A stretch of 64,000 nt of DNA from Ruegeria lacuscaerulensis (GTDB lineage Bacteria > Pseudomonadota > Alphaproteobacteria > Rhodobacterales > Rhodobacteraceae), in assembly GCF_013033355.1 (NCBI RefSeq), contig NZ_WQDY01000003.1:310001-374000 (forward strand), written 5' to 3'. Of this stretch, positions 36,257-45,976 are shown in pieces (position 1 is the stretch's first letter; each line of letters begins with the position of its first letter). The notes under the pieces are model-generated. The model worked only from the letters and a program-made list of their open reading frames with translations, searched no databases and was not told the DNA's origin. The translations under genes and the position numbers were made by a program.

Positions 36257-36961
36257 ATGACCTCTTTACCCACACTGCGTATTGCCAGCTACAATATCCA
36301 GAAATGTGTCGGTTTGGATTTCCGCCGACAGCCGCAGCGTATCATGCAGGTCATCGATAGCATGAAGGCGGATATCGTTGTTCTGCAAGAGGCCGACAAA
36401 CGCCTGCCGCCGCGCCCGGCGGCCCTGCCGCACTTCATGTTGGACGAGGCCGGTTGGGAGATTGTCGATCTTGGAGGGGCGGGTAGTCTGGGCTGGCATG
36501 GCAACGCCGTGATCTGGAAAGGCGGTGCGATTGAGGTGCGTCAGACAGGCCATCACGATCTGCCGGGGCTTGAACCGCGAGGTGCGGTCAGAGTCGAATT
36601 TGACACCCCCATCGGCCCTTTGCGAGTCATGGGGATGCATCTGGGTCTATTGCCGGCTTCGCGCCGACAGCAAATTACTCATATCCGCCGATGTGACGAA
36701 GGCCTGCACGATATGCCTACGGTTTGGGCTGGTGACTTCAATGAATGGTCGCGCCAGCCGGTACTGGACCATCTGGCGCCGGATATGCGTTTCCTGCCTC
36801 CGGTCCCCAGCTTTCCCGCCGCACAGCCGCTGGGTGCACTGGACCGGATCGCACTTGGTGCAGGGCTTGAGGCGGTGGTGCATGGTGTCCACGATGCGCG
36901 GCCTGCGCATATTGCATCGGATCACTTGCCCATCTGGGCTGATCTGCGGCGCTTGGCCTAA
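36257..36961 (+). CDS. Endonuclease/exonuclease/phosphatase family protein
   Basis: The 234-residue protein has the EEP fold: IASYNIQKCVGLD (metal Asn), VVLQEADKRLPP (Glu), GMHLGLLPASRRQQ, WAGDFNEW (Asp/Asn) and the terminal ASDHLPIWADL (Asp/His). It cleaves a phosphodiester, of a nucleic acid or lipid. I recall related genes lying beside phospholipase D genes in other roseobacters, but none is here. It has no signal peptide. Confidence 0.82.
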   Translation: MTSLPTLRIASYNIQKCVGLDFRRQPQRIMQVIDSMKADIVVLQEADKRLPPRPAALPHFMLDEAGWEIVDLGGAGSLGWHGNAVIWKGGAIEVRQTGHHDLPGLEPRGAVRVEFDTPIGPLRVMGMHLGLLPASRRQQITHIRRCDEGLHDMPTVWAGDFNEWSRQPVLDHLAPDMRFLPPVPSFPAAQPLGALDRIALGAGLEAVVHGVHDARPAHIASDHLPIWADLRRLA

Positions 36962-37036
36962 GATACAAATCCCCGGTGGCGCAGAGTGCGCAGACGTACT
37001 AAGACAGAGAACCGAATATATCCCCGAGGGTCACTC

Positions 37037-37450
37037 ATGTCCGATACGATCATCGCCCGTTGCGAAGCCAAGGGCCTGCGCATGACAGGTCAGCGTCGTA
37101 CAATTGCACAGGTGCTGCAACAAAGCGAAGATCATCCGGATGTCGAAGAACTGTATGCCCGCGCCTCAAAGGTCGATGCGGGGATCTCCATCGCCACGGT
37201 CTATCGCACTGTAAAACTGTTCGAAGAGGCAGGGATTCTGGAGCGTCTGGAATTCGGCGACGGTCGCGCGCGGTATGAGGATGCTGAACGGGATCACCAT
37301 GACCACCTGATCGACATGCAAACAGGTCAGGTCATTGAATTCGTAGACCCCGAGATCGAAGCGCTGCAGGAAAAGATTGCTGCCAAGCTGGGGTATAAGC
37401 TGAAAGGCCACCGGCTGGAGCTGTACGGCGTTCCGCTGGAACAAGACTGA
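37037..37450 (+). CDS. fur: Fur family metal regulator (Mur/Fur type)
   Basis: The 137-residue regulator has the winged helix GLRMTGQRRTIAQVLQQSEDHPDVEELYARA and ISIATVYRTVKLFEEAGIL, then the metal site DHHDHLIDMQTGQVIEF and end HRLELYGVPL. It lacks the CxxC zinc motifs of E. coli Fur. This variant matches the alphaproteobacterial Mur/Fur group, which often answers to manganese; it is not Irr. The ATG at 37037 (GAGGG upstream) gives family length. Confidence 0.85.
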   Translation: MSDTIIARCEAKGLRMTGQRRTIAQVLQQSEDHPDVEELYARASKVDAGISIATVYRTVKLFEEAGILERLEFGDGRARYEDAERDHHDHLIDMQTGQVIEFVDPEIEALQEKIAAKLGYKLKGHRLELYGVPLEQD

Positions 37451-37576
37451 TTCATCACGAATCCCGAACGGTGATCGCACGCGAATTCATGTTTCTCGCG
37501 TGGATATCTCTTGCCTGAGTGATGGGCTTGCGATTTCTGTGAAGGGGCGGGCAGCGCTTTTCTGACGGAACGGATC

Positions 37577-38458
37577 ATGAATAACGTAAACGGCATTCTA
37601 TTGGTCGTCGGCGCAATGGCGGCCTTTGCGCTTGAGGATATGTTCATCAAGCACCTGTCGGTGTCAGTTCCGACCGGTCAGATCATGATTCTTTTGGGCG
37701 CGGTCTGTGGATTGCTCTTTGCCATTATGGCAGTCGGCACACGCAAACGGATCTTTGACAGGGTCGCATGGCGCCCTTTGCCGCTGATCCGCGCAGGCAG
37801 CGAAGGGATAGGCGCGATTGCTTTCGTGACCGCGCTGGCTCTAGTCGATTTGTCCACGGTGGCTGCGGTATTTCAGGCCATGCCGCTGGCCGTGACTGTC
37901 GGGGCGGCGCTGTTTCTGGGGGAACAGGTCGGCTGGCGCAGGTGGAGCGCGGTAGGCGTTGGTTTCGTCGGGGTATTGATGATCATCCGACCGGGGCTTG
38001 AAGGGTTTCAGCCTGAGACCCTGTTAGTCGTTATTAGCGTTGTTTGCATTGCCGCGAGGGATCTGATCACGCGTCGATTGGATGCCGACATTGCGTCGTC
38101 GGTTGTGGCTCTGCAGGCTTATATCGCGGCGATTTTGGGTGGGCTGGTGCTTATGGTAGTTCAGACGCAACCGCTTGTCCCACTTGGTTTTGCGCAGATG
38201 GCGCCACTGATCGGGGCCGTCATCTTCAGTGTCATCGGCTACTATGGCATCGTCACCGCTATGCGAGTGGGCGATGCGTCGGCGCTGACTCCGTTCCGCT
38301 ACACGCGATTGGTTTTTTCGATTGCCGCGGGCATGATTATGTTTGGAGAGCGACCGGACCTGATGACGATTGCAGGGGCCTCACTCATCCTTGGCTCGGG
38401 CCTTTACACTTTCCTGCGGGAACGTCGTTTGGCGCGGGATATGGCCGCTGTGGCCTGA
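37577..38458 (+). CDS. DMT superfamily transporter (EamA family)
   Basis: The 293-residue protein has ten predicted membrane segments in two EamA repeats: one begins ILLVVGAMAAFALEDMF, the second near 150 with VVISVVCIAARDLITR. These carriers export metabolites, often amino acids or nucleotides. The substrate is not predictable. It is followed after ~124 bases by eno, with its own regulated promoter region. Confidence 0.85.
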   Translation: MNNVNGILLVVGAMAAFALEDMFIKHLSVSVPTGQIMILLGAVCGLLFAIMAVGTRKRIFDRVAWRPLPLIRAGSEGIGAIAFVTALALVDLSTVAAVFQAMPLAVTVGAALFLGEQVGWRRWSAVGVGFVGVLMIIRPGLEGFQPETLLVVISVVCIAARDLITRRLDADIASSVVALQAYIAAILGGLVLMVVQTQPLVPLGFAQMAPLIGAVIFSVIGYYGIVTAMRVGDASALTPFRYTRLVFSIAAGMIMFGERPDLMTIAGASLILGSGLYTFLRERRLARDMAAVA

Positions 38459-38496
38459 CGGATCGTCGCAGGTTTGCGCAAACACCTGCCGTGAAT

Positions 38497-38514
38497 CATG
38501 TTAGCGATAACATG
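38497..38514. promoter_or_regulatory. LacI-type operator upstream of eno
   Basis: CATGTTA-GCGA-TAACATG is a perfect 7+4+7 palindrome ending 68 bases before the eno start. Its core TGTTAGCGATAACA has the form of sites bound by LacI/GalR-type regulators such as GntR, and, as I recall, CceR/PckR, which control central carbon metabolism in alphaproteobacteria. Confidence 0.62.
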
Positions 38515-38546
38515 CGTGGTTTACTTTTTGCCTCGTGATGCTATGA

Positions 38547-39860
<1,314 letters not shown>

Positions 39861-39883
39861 TCAGCGTAATACAGATAAATCTG

Positions 39884-39913
39884 ACCCGGTCTTTCAAGGA
39901 AGGCCGGGTTTTT
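39884..39913 (+). terminator. Intrinsic terminator of eno
   Basis: Arms ACCCGG (39884-39889) and CCGGGT (39904-39909) pair around a partly paired loop, followed by five T. It lies 23 bases after the eno stop. Confidence 0.8.
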
Positions 39914-40090
39914 CATTTTGAAACCCGAATCTTGTGGCAACTAGAGAGCTGTGTGCCTTTAGTCGCACGACCGAAGTACGCTGCCGGGCCGTTCTTGTTC
40001 GCCTCAAAATTGCAGTCAGGTGACGCTAGGTAAAGATTCTTCAATTATTTCTAGAAAAATTGTGCTTCGATTCTAATCCCTTGGCAGAAG

Positions 40091-40110
40091 ATTGAGGCCA
40101 TAACCTCAAT
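40091..40110. promoter_or_regulatory. Perfect inverted repeat upstream of the small lipoprotein gene
   Basis: ATTGAGG-N6-CCTCAAT is a perfect 7+6+7 repeat in an AT-rich region 75 bases before the start codon. It may be an operator or an mRNA hairpin. Confidence 0.5.
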
Positions 40111-40185
40111 TATGTGTGAACTTTTACCTATTAGCGAGACCCCGCCGCCAAGTATCTTGGAGGAACTACAGAAAAGGAGAATACC

Positions 40186-40353
40186 ATGTCAGGTTCTAAA
40201 TTCCTTCTCGCGGTTTCGTTGATCGGTACTGTTTTCATGGCGGCCTGTTCGGCGCCCGGAGTGTACCCAATTTCGGGTCAGTCGGTCTCGACTTCCGACC
40301 CCGTGAAGAACATGGATTCCCCCACCTATATGTACAGCGGTGAAATGCGCTAA
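40186..40353 (+). CDS. Small lipoprotein (55 aa)
   Basis: This short gene encodes 55 residues: a signal segment (MSGSKFLLAVSLIGTVFMAA) with lipidated Cys21 in FMAACSAP, then a 34-residue polar tail ending MYSGEMR. The start has an excellent AAAAGGAG 5 bases upstream. It has its own AT-rich leader after the eno terminator. The function is unknown; small lipoproteins of this size often sit in the outer membrane. Confidence 0.75.
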   Translation: MSGSKFLLAVSLIGTVFMAACSAPGVYPISGQSVSTSDPVKNMDSPTYMYSGEMR

Positions 40354-40389
40354 GGCGCGTTCTCCGGGGGGCTGAACAAACAATTGCTA

Positions 40390-40839
40390 TCAGAGCTTTT
40401 TGCTCATCAAAACATACCGATCGCGCGGTTTGAAGCCAGTGCGCAGATATAATTTGTGCGCGGTTTCATTGGTGCGGTCGACCTCAAGGTGCAAAGCGGT
40501 GAGCCCGGCTCCGGCCAGGGCTTTCGGCAAATCTAACAGGACTTCTGTGGCGATGCCGCGCCCGCGCACTGCGGGGCGGATGTAAATCTCGTCGATGAAG
40601 GCATCCATGCCGCCGAACTCGATTGACCAGCCGAAGGTCAGTATGACGTAGCCAAGCGGCGCACGGGCAGGACCAATCAGGTAGACGCAGCCATGTGGAA
40701 TGCCCTCAAGCAGCGGTGCCAGTGCTGCGCGCCTGTGATCGGTATCTTGGTCGATGCCAGCTTCGGCGTGGAATGCCGAGACGAGACCGATCAACCTGTC
40801 CAAATCCTCGGGGCGGGCGAGTTTTAATGCTGCGCTCAT
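40390..40839 (-). CDS. GNAT family N-acetyltransferase
   Basis: The 149-residue protein has the acetyl-CoA loop RPAVRGRGIATEVL (about 92-105) and the terminal LEVDRTNETAHKLYLRTGFKPRDRYVLM strands split over the C-terminus, both typical of GNAT enzymes. The acceptor is unknown. It starts inside the last codons of the nucleoside hydrolase gene (4-base overlap), so the two are coupled. Confidence 0.85.
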   Translation of the reverse strand: MSAALKLARPEDLDRLIGLVSAFHAEAGIDQDTDHRRAALAPLLEGIPHGCVYLIGPARAPLGYVILTFGWSIEFGGMDAFIDEIYIRPAVRGRGIATEVLLDLPKALAGAGLTALHLEVDRTNETAHKLYLRTGFKPRDRYVLMSKKL

Positions 40840-41774
40840 AGTCTTGCCAGCCTTTCGGTGAGCAGGTCAAAGAACCCCTGCGCGTCGACGTCACCCATGA
40901 ACATGGCGTTTGCAGGGCGATCTGTGACGCGCCACCAATCGGCTACGGTCATCCCCAGTGTCAGCTCCGATTGGGTTTCGATCTCGACATTGACAAGACG
41001 ACCCGAGAACAGTTCGGGGCGGATCAGATAGGCGGTGACGCAGGGATCGTGCAGGGGTGCGCCCTCCGATCCGTATTTTTCCTTGTCGAACCGTTCGAAG
41101 AAATCAGTCATCTCGGCCACTGCGTGTCCGACCTTGCTGTCCAACGCGCGGAAGGCGTCGTTGCGGTGTGGCGTGACCAGCGCGTCATGGGTCACGTCCA
41201 GTGGCATAACGACGATGGGCGCGCCGGATTTGAACACGATATCAGCGGCTTCTGGGTCGACATAGATATTGAATTCCGCCGCCGGAGTGATGTTTCCGAC
41301 CTCAAAATAAGCGCCGCCCATCAGCACGATTTCCTGTATGCGGTCGACGATATCAGGGGCCTTGGTGAAAGCCGTCGCGATATTGGTGAGGGGGCCCAGC
41401 GGGCACAGTGTCACCGTGCCCGGTTCCTGCGCGCGCAGGGTGTCGATGATGAAATCGACCGCGTGCCCTTGGGCCAGCGGCATTTGCGGATCTGGCAGAA
41501 CGGGACCGTCCAGGCCGGTTTTACCGTGCACGTGTTCGGCCGTGACCAAAGGGCGGTTCAGCGGTCGATCACAACCTGCATAAACTGGCACGTCCGTGTG
41601 GCCGGCCAGTTCGCAGACGATGCGCGCGTTCTTGGCGGTCAGCTCAAGGGGCACGTTTCCGGCGACGGCGGTGATGCCCAGCACGTCGATCTCATCCGGG
41701 CTGGCCAGCGCCAACAGGATGGCGACGGCGTCGTCCTGACCGGGGTCGGTGTCGATAATTATTTTGCGCGGCAT
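40836..41774 (-). CDS. Inosine-uridine preferring nucleoside hydrolase
   Basis: The 312-residue enzyme has the calcium-site motif DTDPGQDDA (8-16), later LMGGAYFEVGNITPAAEFNIYVDPEAA, and His/Asp in the C-terminal LHDPCVTAYL. It cuts the N-glycosidic bond of nucleosides for base salvage. The ATG at 41774, with GGAGACC upstream, fits the family start MPRKIIIDTDPG; the frame opens at 41819. Confidence 0.9.
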   Translation of the reverse strand: MPRKIIIDTDPGQDDAVAILLALASPDEIDVLGITAVAGNVPLELTAKNARIVCELAGHTDVPVYAGCDRPLNRPLVTAEHVHGKTGLDGPVLPDPQMPLAQGHAVDFIIDTLRAQEPGTVTLCPLGPLTNIATAFTKAPDIVDRIQEIVLMGGAYFEVGNITPAAEFNIYVDPEAADIVFKSGAPIVVMPLDVTHDALVTPHRNDAFRALDSKVGHAVAEMTDFFERFDKEKYGSEGAPLHDPCVTAYLIRPELFSGRLVNVEIETQSELTLGMTVADWWRVTDRPANAMFMGDVDAQGFFDLLTERLARL

Positions 41775-41837
41775 GGGGGTCTCCGAGGGGCTAGAAGCGC
41801 GGACACTCGCAAGTGTCAAAGCACTTGTCCAGCGGTT

Positions 41838-42695
41838 TCAGGCCCCGGTGGGCACATCTACCGGCGGGAGTTTGCCGTTGGCGCGATGCTCCTCGGTTTT
41901 CACATCGTCCCATAGGGCGTCCATCTCGGCCAAATCGCTTTGGCTGGGTGTTTTACCGCGTTCGGCCAGGCGGGATTCGACCTGTTCAAAGCGGCGGGTG
42001 AACTTGGCGTTGGTGCGGCGCAGAGCGGCCTCAGGCTCGATCCCCAGATGACGGCCCAGATTGACGATCACGAACAGCAGATCGCCGAATTCATCTTCGA
42101 GCGCGTCGGCATCCATGCTGTCGCGGGCCTCTTCCAACTCGGCGGCTTCTTCGGTGATCTTGGCCAACACATGGCTGGCATCGGGCCAGTCAAACCCCAC
42201 GCGCGCGGCGCGTTTTTGTAGCTTATGGGCGCGCAACAGGGCAGGCAGGTTGGCGGCCACACCGTCCAGTGCGCCTTTCAGTTCCTTTCCTGCACGTTCA
42301 GCGGCTTTGATCGTCTCCCAATCCAGAGTCTGTTGTTCAGCCGACTTGTCACGGGATTCGTCACCGAACACATGCGGATGACGCGCGACCATCTTGTCCG
42401 ACATGGTGCGGACCACGTCCTGAAAGGTGAAATGTCCCGCTTCTTCAGCCATTTGCGCGTGAAAAACCGATTGGAACAGCAGGTCGCCTAACTCTCCCTT
42501 CAGCTCGTCATAAGCCTCGCGTTCGATGGCGTCGGCGACCTCATAGGCTTCTTCGATCGTGTAGGGGGCGATGGTGGCGAAATCCTGTTCGATGTCCCAC
42601 GGGCAGCCGGTTTGCGGGTCACGCAGGCGACGCATGATTTCCAGCAAACGCTCGATCCCGGCGTCGCTATCGTGGATCAGAGGATTTTCGGCCAT
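41838..42695 (-). CDS. mazG: Nucleoside triphosphate pyrophosphohydrolase MazG
   Basis: MazG cleaves NTPs to NMPs and pyrophosphate. The 285-residue form has two MazG domains, the first with WDIEQDFATIAPYTIEEAYEVADAI and ELKGELGDLLFQSVFHA, the second with KITEEAAELEEA and LEDEFGDLLFVIVNLGRHL; both keep the ExxE and ExxD metal motifs. The ATG at 42695 is chosen from family length, although the frame stays open far upstream as a shadow of the plus-strand hydrolase gene. Confidence 0.93.
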   Translation of the reverse strand: MAENPLIHDSDAGIERLLEIMRRLRDPQTGCPWDIEQDFATIAPYTIEEAYEVADAIEREAYDELKGELGDLLFQSVFHAQMAEEAGHFTFQDVVRTMSDKMVARHPHVFGDESRDKSAEQQTLDWETIKAAERAGKELKGALDGVAANLPALLRAHKLQKRAARVGFDWPDASHVLAKITEEAAELEEARDSMDADALEDEFGDLLFVIVNLGRHLGIEPEAALRRTNAKFTRRFEQVESRLAERGKTPSQSDLAEMDALWDDVKTEEHRANGKLPPVDVPTGA

Positions 42696-42761
42696 TGCGA
42701 ACCCTTTCGTTCCGGTGTCAGATGCATCCATTCCGCAGACCGCTACAGGAGTCCACCCCAG

Positions 42762-43925
42762 ATGCCCGTCGTCAACCGAATTGCCGATTATGCCGCCGAT
42801 ATGACCGCATGGCGGCAGCACCTGCATTCGATCCCCGAATTGGAGTTTCAGTGCCACCAGACGGCAGCTTTTGTCGCCGACCGGCTGCGCGAGTTTGGTG
42901 TAGATGAAATACATGAGGGCATCGCTACAACCGGTATCGTCGCAATCATCAATGGGCAGGCCGAGGGGGCGACGATCGGATTGCGCGCCGACATGGATGC
43001 GCTGCCGATCCCGGAAGAAACGGGCGTGGACTATGCCTCGAAACACCCCGGTAAGATGCATGCCTGCGGTCATGATGGGCATACTACGATGCTGCTGGGT
43101 GCAGCCCGTTATCTGGCCGAGACGCGAAACTTCGCGGGCCGCGCGGCGTTGATCTTTCAACCTGCCGAAGAAGAGGGCGGCGGCGCGGATATAATGGTGC
43201 AGGAAGGCATCATGGACCGGTTCGACATCGCGCAGGTCTATGCGCTGCACAATGCTCCGAACCTGCCCGAAGGCGCTTTTTACACCACGCCTGGGCCGAT
43301 CATGGCCGCGGTTGATACGTTTCACGTTCACATTCAGGGCGTGGGCGGTCATGGTGCCATGCCCCACGAAACCCGCGATCCGGTGATGGCCGCCTGTGGC
43401 ATCGCTCAAGCACTGCAGACCATCGTCAGCCGCAACCATTACGCGCTGGACGATCTGGTGGTTTCGGTCACCCAAATTCATACCGGGTCTGTCAACAACG
43501 TGATCCCAGATACTGCCTATATCAACGGCACCGTGCGCACCTTTGACCCGGAGGTGCAGAAGATGGTGATGGAACGCATGGGGCAGATCGTTGCCGGGCA
43601 GGCGGCCTCATACGGGGTTGAGGCCGAGCTGGATTACGAGGTCAACTATCCCGCCACCATCAATGATGCCGGCAAGGCCGGATTTGCCGCTGAGGTGGCC
43701 CGCGAAATCTCGGGCGAAGGGCTGGTGGTCGAAAACATGACCCGCAACATGGGGGCTGAGGATTTCTCGTACATGCTGAACGCGCGCCCCGGCGCGTATC
43801 TGAATCTGGGGCAGGGCGAGGGCGCCGGGTTGCACCATCCTAAATACAACTTCAACGACGAAATCGCGCCTGTAGGGGCTTCGTTCTTTGCGCGGATCGT
43901 CGAAAAGGCACAGCCGCTGGGCTGA
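42762..43925 (+). CDS. M20 family amidohydrolase (hippurate hydrolase-like)
   Basis: The 387-residue metal hydrolase has HACGHDGHTTMLL (100-112), FQPAEEEGGGADIMVQEG, HNAPNLPEGAFYT and HGAMPHETRDPV, the order of M20D aminoacylases/hippurate hydrolases. It would remove acyl groups from amino acids. The start ATG at 42762 has AGGAG 10 bases upstream. It is followed by two ureohydrolase genes on the same strand (12-base gap to the first), which suggests a shared nitrogen-scavenging role. Confidence 0.87.
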   Translation: MPVVNRIADYAADMTAWRQHLHSIPELEFQCHQTAAFVADRLREFGVDEIHEGIATTGIVAIINGQAEGATIGLRADMDALPIPEETGVDYASKHPGKMHACGHDGHTTMLLGAARYLAETRNFAGRAALIFQPAEEEGGGADIMVQEGIMDRFDIAQVYALHNAPNLPEGAFYTTPGPIMAAVDTFHVHIQGVGGHGAMPHETRDPVMAACGIAQALQTIVSRNHYALDDLVVSVTQIHTGSVNNVIPDTAYINGTVRTFDPEVQKMVMERMGQIVAGQAASYGVEAELDYEVNYPATINDAGKAGFAAEVAREISGEGLVVENMTRNMGAEDFSYMLNARPGAYLNLGQGEGAGLHHPKYNFNDEIAPVGASFFARIVEKAQPLG

Positions 43926-43937
43926 CAAGGAAAAGAC

Positions 43938-44903
43938 ATGGGACTGGAAGACGCAAAAACTCAGGTGGATGAAGCATTCACCAACCCCGATCTCAAGGGG
44001 CTGTCGTTCGAGAATACGTTTGGCGGGGCAACCTCATTCCTGCGGCGGCTCTATACGAAAGATCTGAAGGGCGTGGATATCGCCGTGACGGGCGTGCCGT
44101 TCGATCAGGCCGTTACCAACCGCCCCGGCACAAGGCTGGGTCCGCGCGCCATGCGTGAGGCGAGCGCGCTGCAGTCGCCAGATGCGCCTTATGGTTGGCC
44201 CTTTGATGCGCTCAGCGAGCTGGCCATCGTGGATTATGGAGATATGGCCTATGACTATGCCAATATTCCGGCCTTTCCCGATACGCTCACAGATCATATC
44301 CGCACCATCCTGAATGCCGATGTGGCCTCGGTCACTTTGGGCGGGGATCACTATATCAGCTTTCCGATCCTCAAAGCCTATGCCGAGAAATACGGGCCGA
44401 TGTCGCTGCTGCAATTCGATGCGCATACGGACACTTGGGCCGATGACGACATGACCCGCGTGGATCACGGCACGATGTTCTACAAGGCGGTGAAATCGGG
44501 GATCGTGGACCCGAAACGCTCGGTTCAGGTGGGGATCCGCACCACGAACGAGGACACTCTGGGCGTCAACATCATCGACGCGCGCGAGGTTTACGAATCC
44601 GGCCCCGCCGCCGTGGCGCAAAAGATCAAAGGCATTCTGGGCGACAGCCCCGTTTATCTGAGTTTTGACATCGACGGCTTGGACCCGGCCTTTGCGCCGG
44701 GCACCGGGACGCCCGTCTGGGGTGGGCTGAGTTCGATCCAAGCGCAGATCATCCTGCGTGACATTGCCGGGATCAACATCAAGGGCGGTGATGTGGTCGA
44801 GGTCTCTCCGCCCTATGACACATCGGGCGCGACGGCGATTGCCGGGGCCCACGTGGCGACGCAGATTATTTGCCTTTTGGGGTGGAACAAGCTCATGCCT
44901 TAA
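43938..44903 (+). CDS. Ureohydrolase (agmatinase family), paralog 1
   Basis: The 321-residue enzyme has the dimanganese motifs of the arginase/agmatinase family: GGDHYIS (about 135-141; the more common GGDHS is GGDHY here), FDAHTDTW and SFDIDGLDPAFAPGTGTP. It should release urea from a guanidino compound such as agmatine or guanidinobutyrate. A similar gene follows after 63 bases. The N-terminal ~30 residues precede the catalytic domain. The exact substrate is uncertain. Confidence 0.87.
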   Translation: MGLEDAKTQVDEAFTNPDLKGLSFENTFGGATSFLRRLYTKDLKGVDIAVTGVPFDQAVTNRPGTRLGPRAMREASALQSPDAPYGWPFDALSELAIVDYGDMAYDYANIPAFPDTLTDHIRTILNADVASVTLGGDHYISFPILKAYAEKYGPMSLLQFDAHTDTWADDDMTRVDHGTMFYKAVKSGIVDPKRSVQVGIRTTNEDTLGVNIIDAREVYESGPAAVAQKIKGILGDSPVYLSFDIDGLDPAFAPGTGTPVWGGLSSIQAQIILRDIAGINIKGGDVVEVSPPYDTSGATAIAGAHVATQIICLLGWNKLMP

Positions 44904-44914
44904 CCATTGGTTAG
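44900..44914. promoter_or_regulatory. CtrA-like site between the ureohydrolase genes
   Basis: TTAACCATTGGTTAG fits TTAA-N7-TTAG, one base from the CtrA consensus TTAA-N7-TTAA, and contains TTAACCAT. It includes the stop of paralog 1 and lies 53 bases before paralog 2. Confidence 0.35.
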
Positions 44915-44966
44915 CCATATTTCCGGTATCACCTTAACCAAAAGGTCGGACGGGAGAGATACGGGC

Positions 44967-45908
44967 ATGACACAGTTTAACCAACCCATCAGCGGCAATG
45001 ATCTGGCGCGGTTTTCGGGTCCGAACACGTTCATGCGCCTGCCGCAGGCAGACTCGTTGGCCGGGCTGGATGTGGCCGTGCTGGGCATCCCGATGGATAT
45101 CGGCACCTCATGGCGGTCGGGCACGCGGTTTGGTCCGAAACAGATCCGCGCCGAAAGCGCGATGATACGGCCCTACAACATGGCCAGTTTTGCCGCGCCC
45201 TTCGACAGCCTTCAGATTGCGGATATCGGCGATCTGGCAATCAACACGTTTTCGTTGTGCGATAGTTTGAAAATAATACGCGAAAGCTATGACGCGATTC
45301 TGGCGCAAAACGTGACACCGGTTGCGATGGGAGGCGATCACTCGATCACATTGCCGATCCTGCGCGCGATTGCCGCCAAACACGGGCCGGTGGCGCTGGT
45401 CCATGTGGACGCCCATGCTGACGTGAACGATGAGATGTTTGGTGAAAAGGAAACTCACGGCACCGTCTTCCGCCGCGCCTATGAAGAAGGGCTGATCGTC
45501 CCCGACAAAACCTTTCAGATCGGTATCCGAGGCTCGGGCTATTCCGCGTCGGACTTTACCGAGGCCAAGGGCTGGGGGTTCAAGCAGTTCCCTGCGTGGG
45601 AACTGTGGCAACAGAATCTAACCGTGATAGGCGCACAAATCCGAAAGGATATAGGAGAGCATCCGGTTTACGTTTCCTTCGATATCGACAGTCTCGACCC
45701 ATCCTTTGCCCCCGGCACCGGCACACCCGAGATTGCTGGTCTGACCACCCCACAAGCGTTGCAGCTAATTCAGGCTTTGCGAGGGATGAATGTGGCAGGG
45801 TGCGATCTGGTCGAGGTGTCTCCGCCCTATGATACTACGGGGAACACGGCGCTGACCGCTGCCAACCTACTGTTTGAAATGTTGTGCATTTTACCCGGAG
45901 TGACGTGA
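44967..45908 (+). CDS. Ureohydrolase (agmatinase family), paralog 2
   Basis: The 313-residue enzyme has GGDHSIT (about 128-134), VDAHADV and SFDIDSLDPSFAPGTGTPEIAG, so all metal ligands are present. It differs clearly from paralog 1, so the pair is old and the two likely have different guanidino substrates. The ATG at 44967 gives a family-like start; the frame opens at 44907. Confidence 0.88.
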   Translation: MTQFNQPISGNDLARFSGPNTFMRLPQADSLAGLDVAVLGIPMDIGTSWRSGTRFGPKQIRAESAMIRPYNMASFAAPFDSLQIADIGDLAINTFSLCDSLKIIRESYDAILAQNVTPVAMGGDHSITLPILRAIAAKHGPVALVHVDAHADVNDEMFGEKETHGTVFRRAYEEGLIVPDKTFQIGIRGSGYSASDFTEAKGWGFKQFPAWELWQQNLTVIGAQIRKDIGEHPVYVSFDIDSLDPSFAPGTGTPEIAGLTTPQALQLIQALRGMNVAGCDLVEVSPPYDTTGNTALTAANLLFEMLCILPGVT

Positions 45909-45976
45909 CGGTACGGGGTGTCAAACCTTGCAGATGGGGCGCGTGCCGTTAGTTTGCCCTCAAAGCAAAGGGATAA

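Larger units (their letters stand above)
39861..40185. other. Gap between eno and a small lipoprotein gene
   Basis: This 325-base stretch has the eno terminator and then an AT-rich region (about 40030-40150) that should hold the promoter of the small lipoprotein. It includes the inverted repeat at 40091-40110. I see no other gene. Confidence 0.55.

Noticed and set aside
42696..43481. Upstream extension of the mazG frame to 547 codons
   Set aside because: The extra part lies opposite the M20 hydrolase gene, whose codons are well conserved in pattern, and MazG starts normally at 42695.
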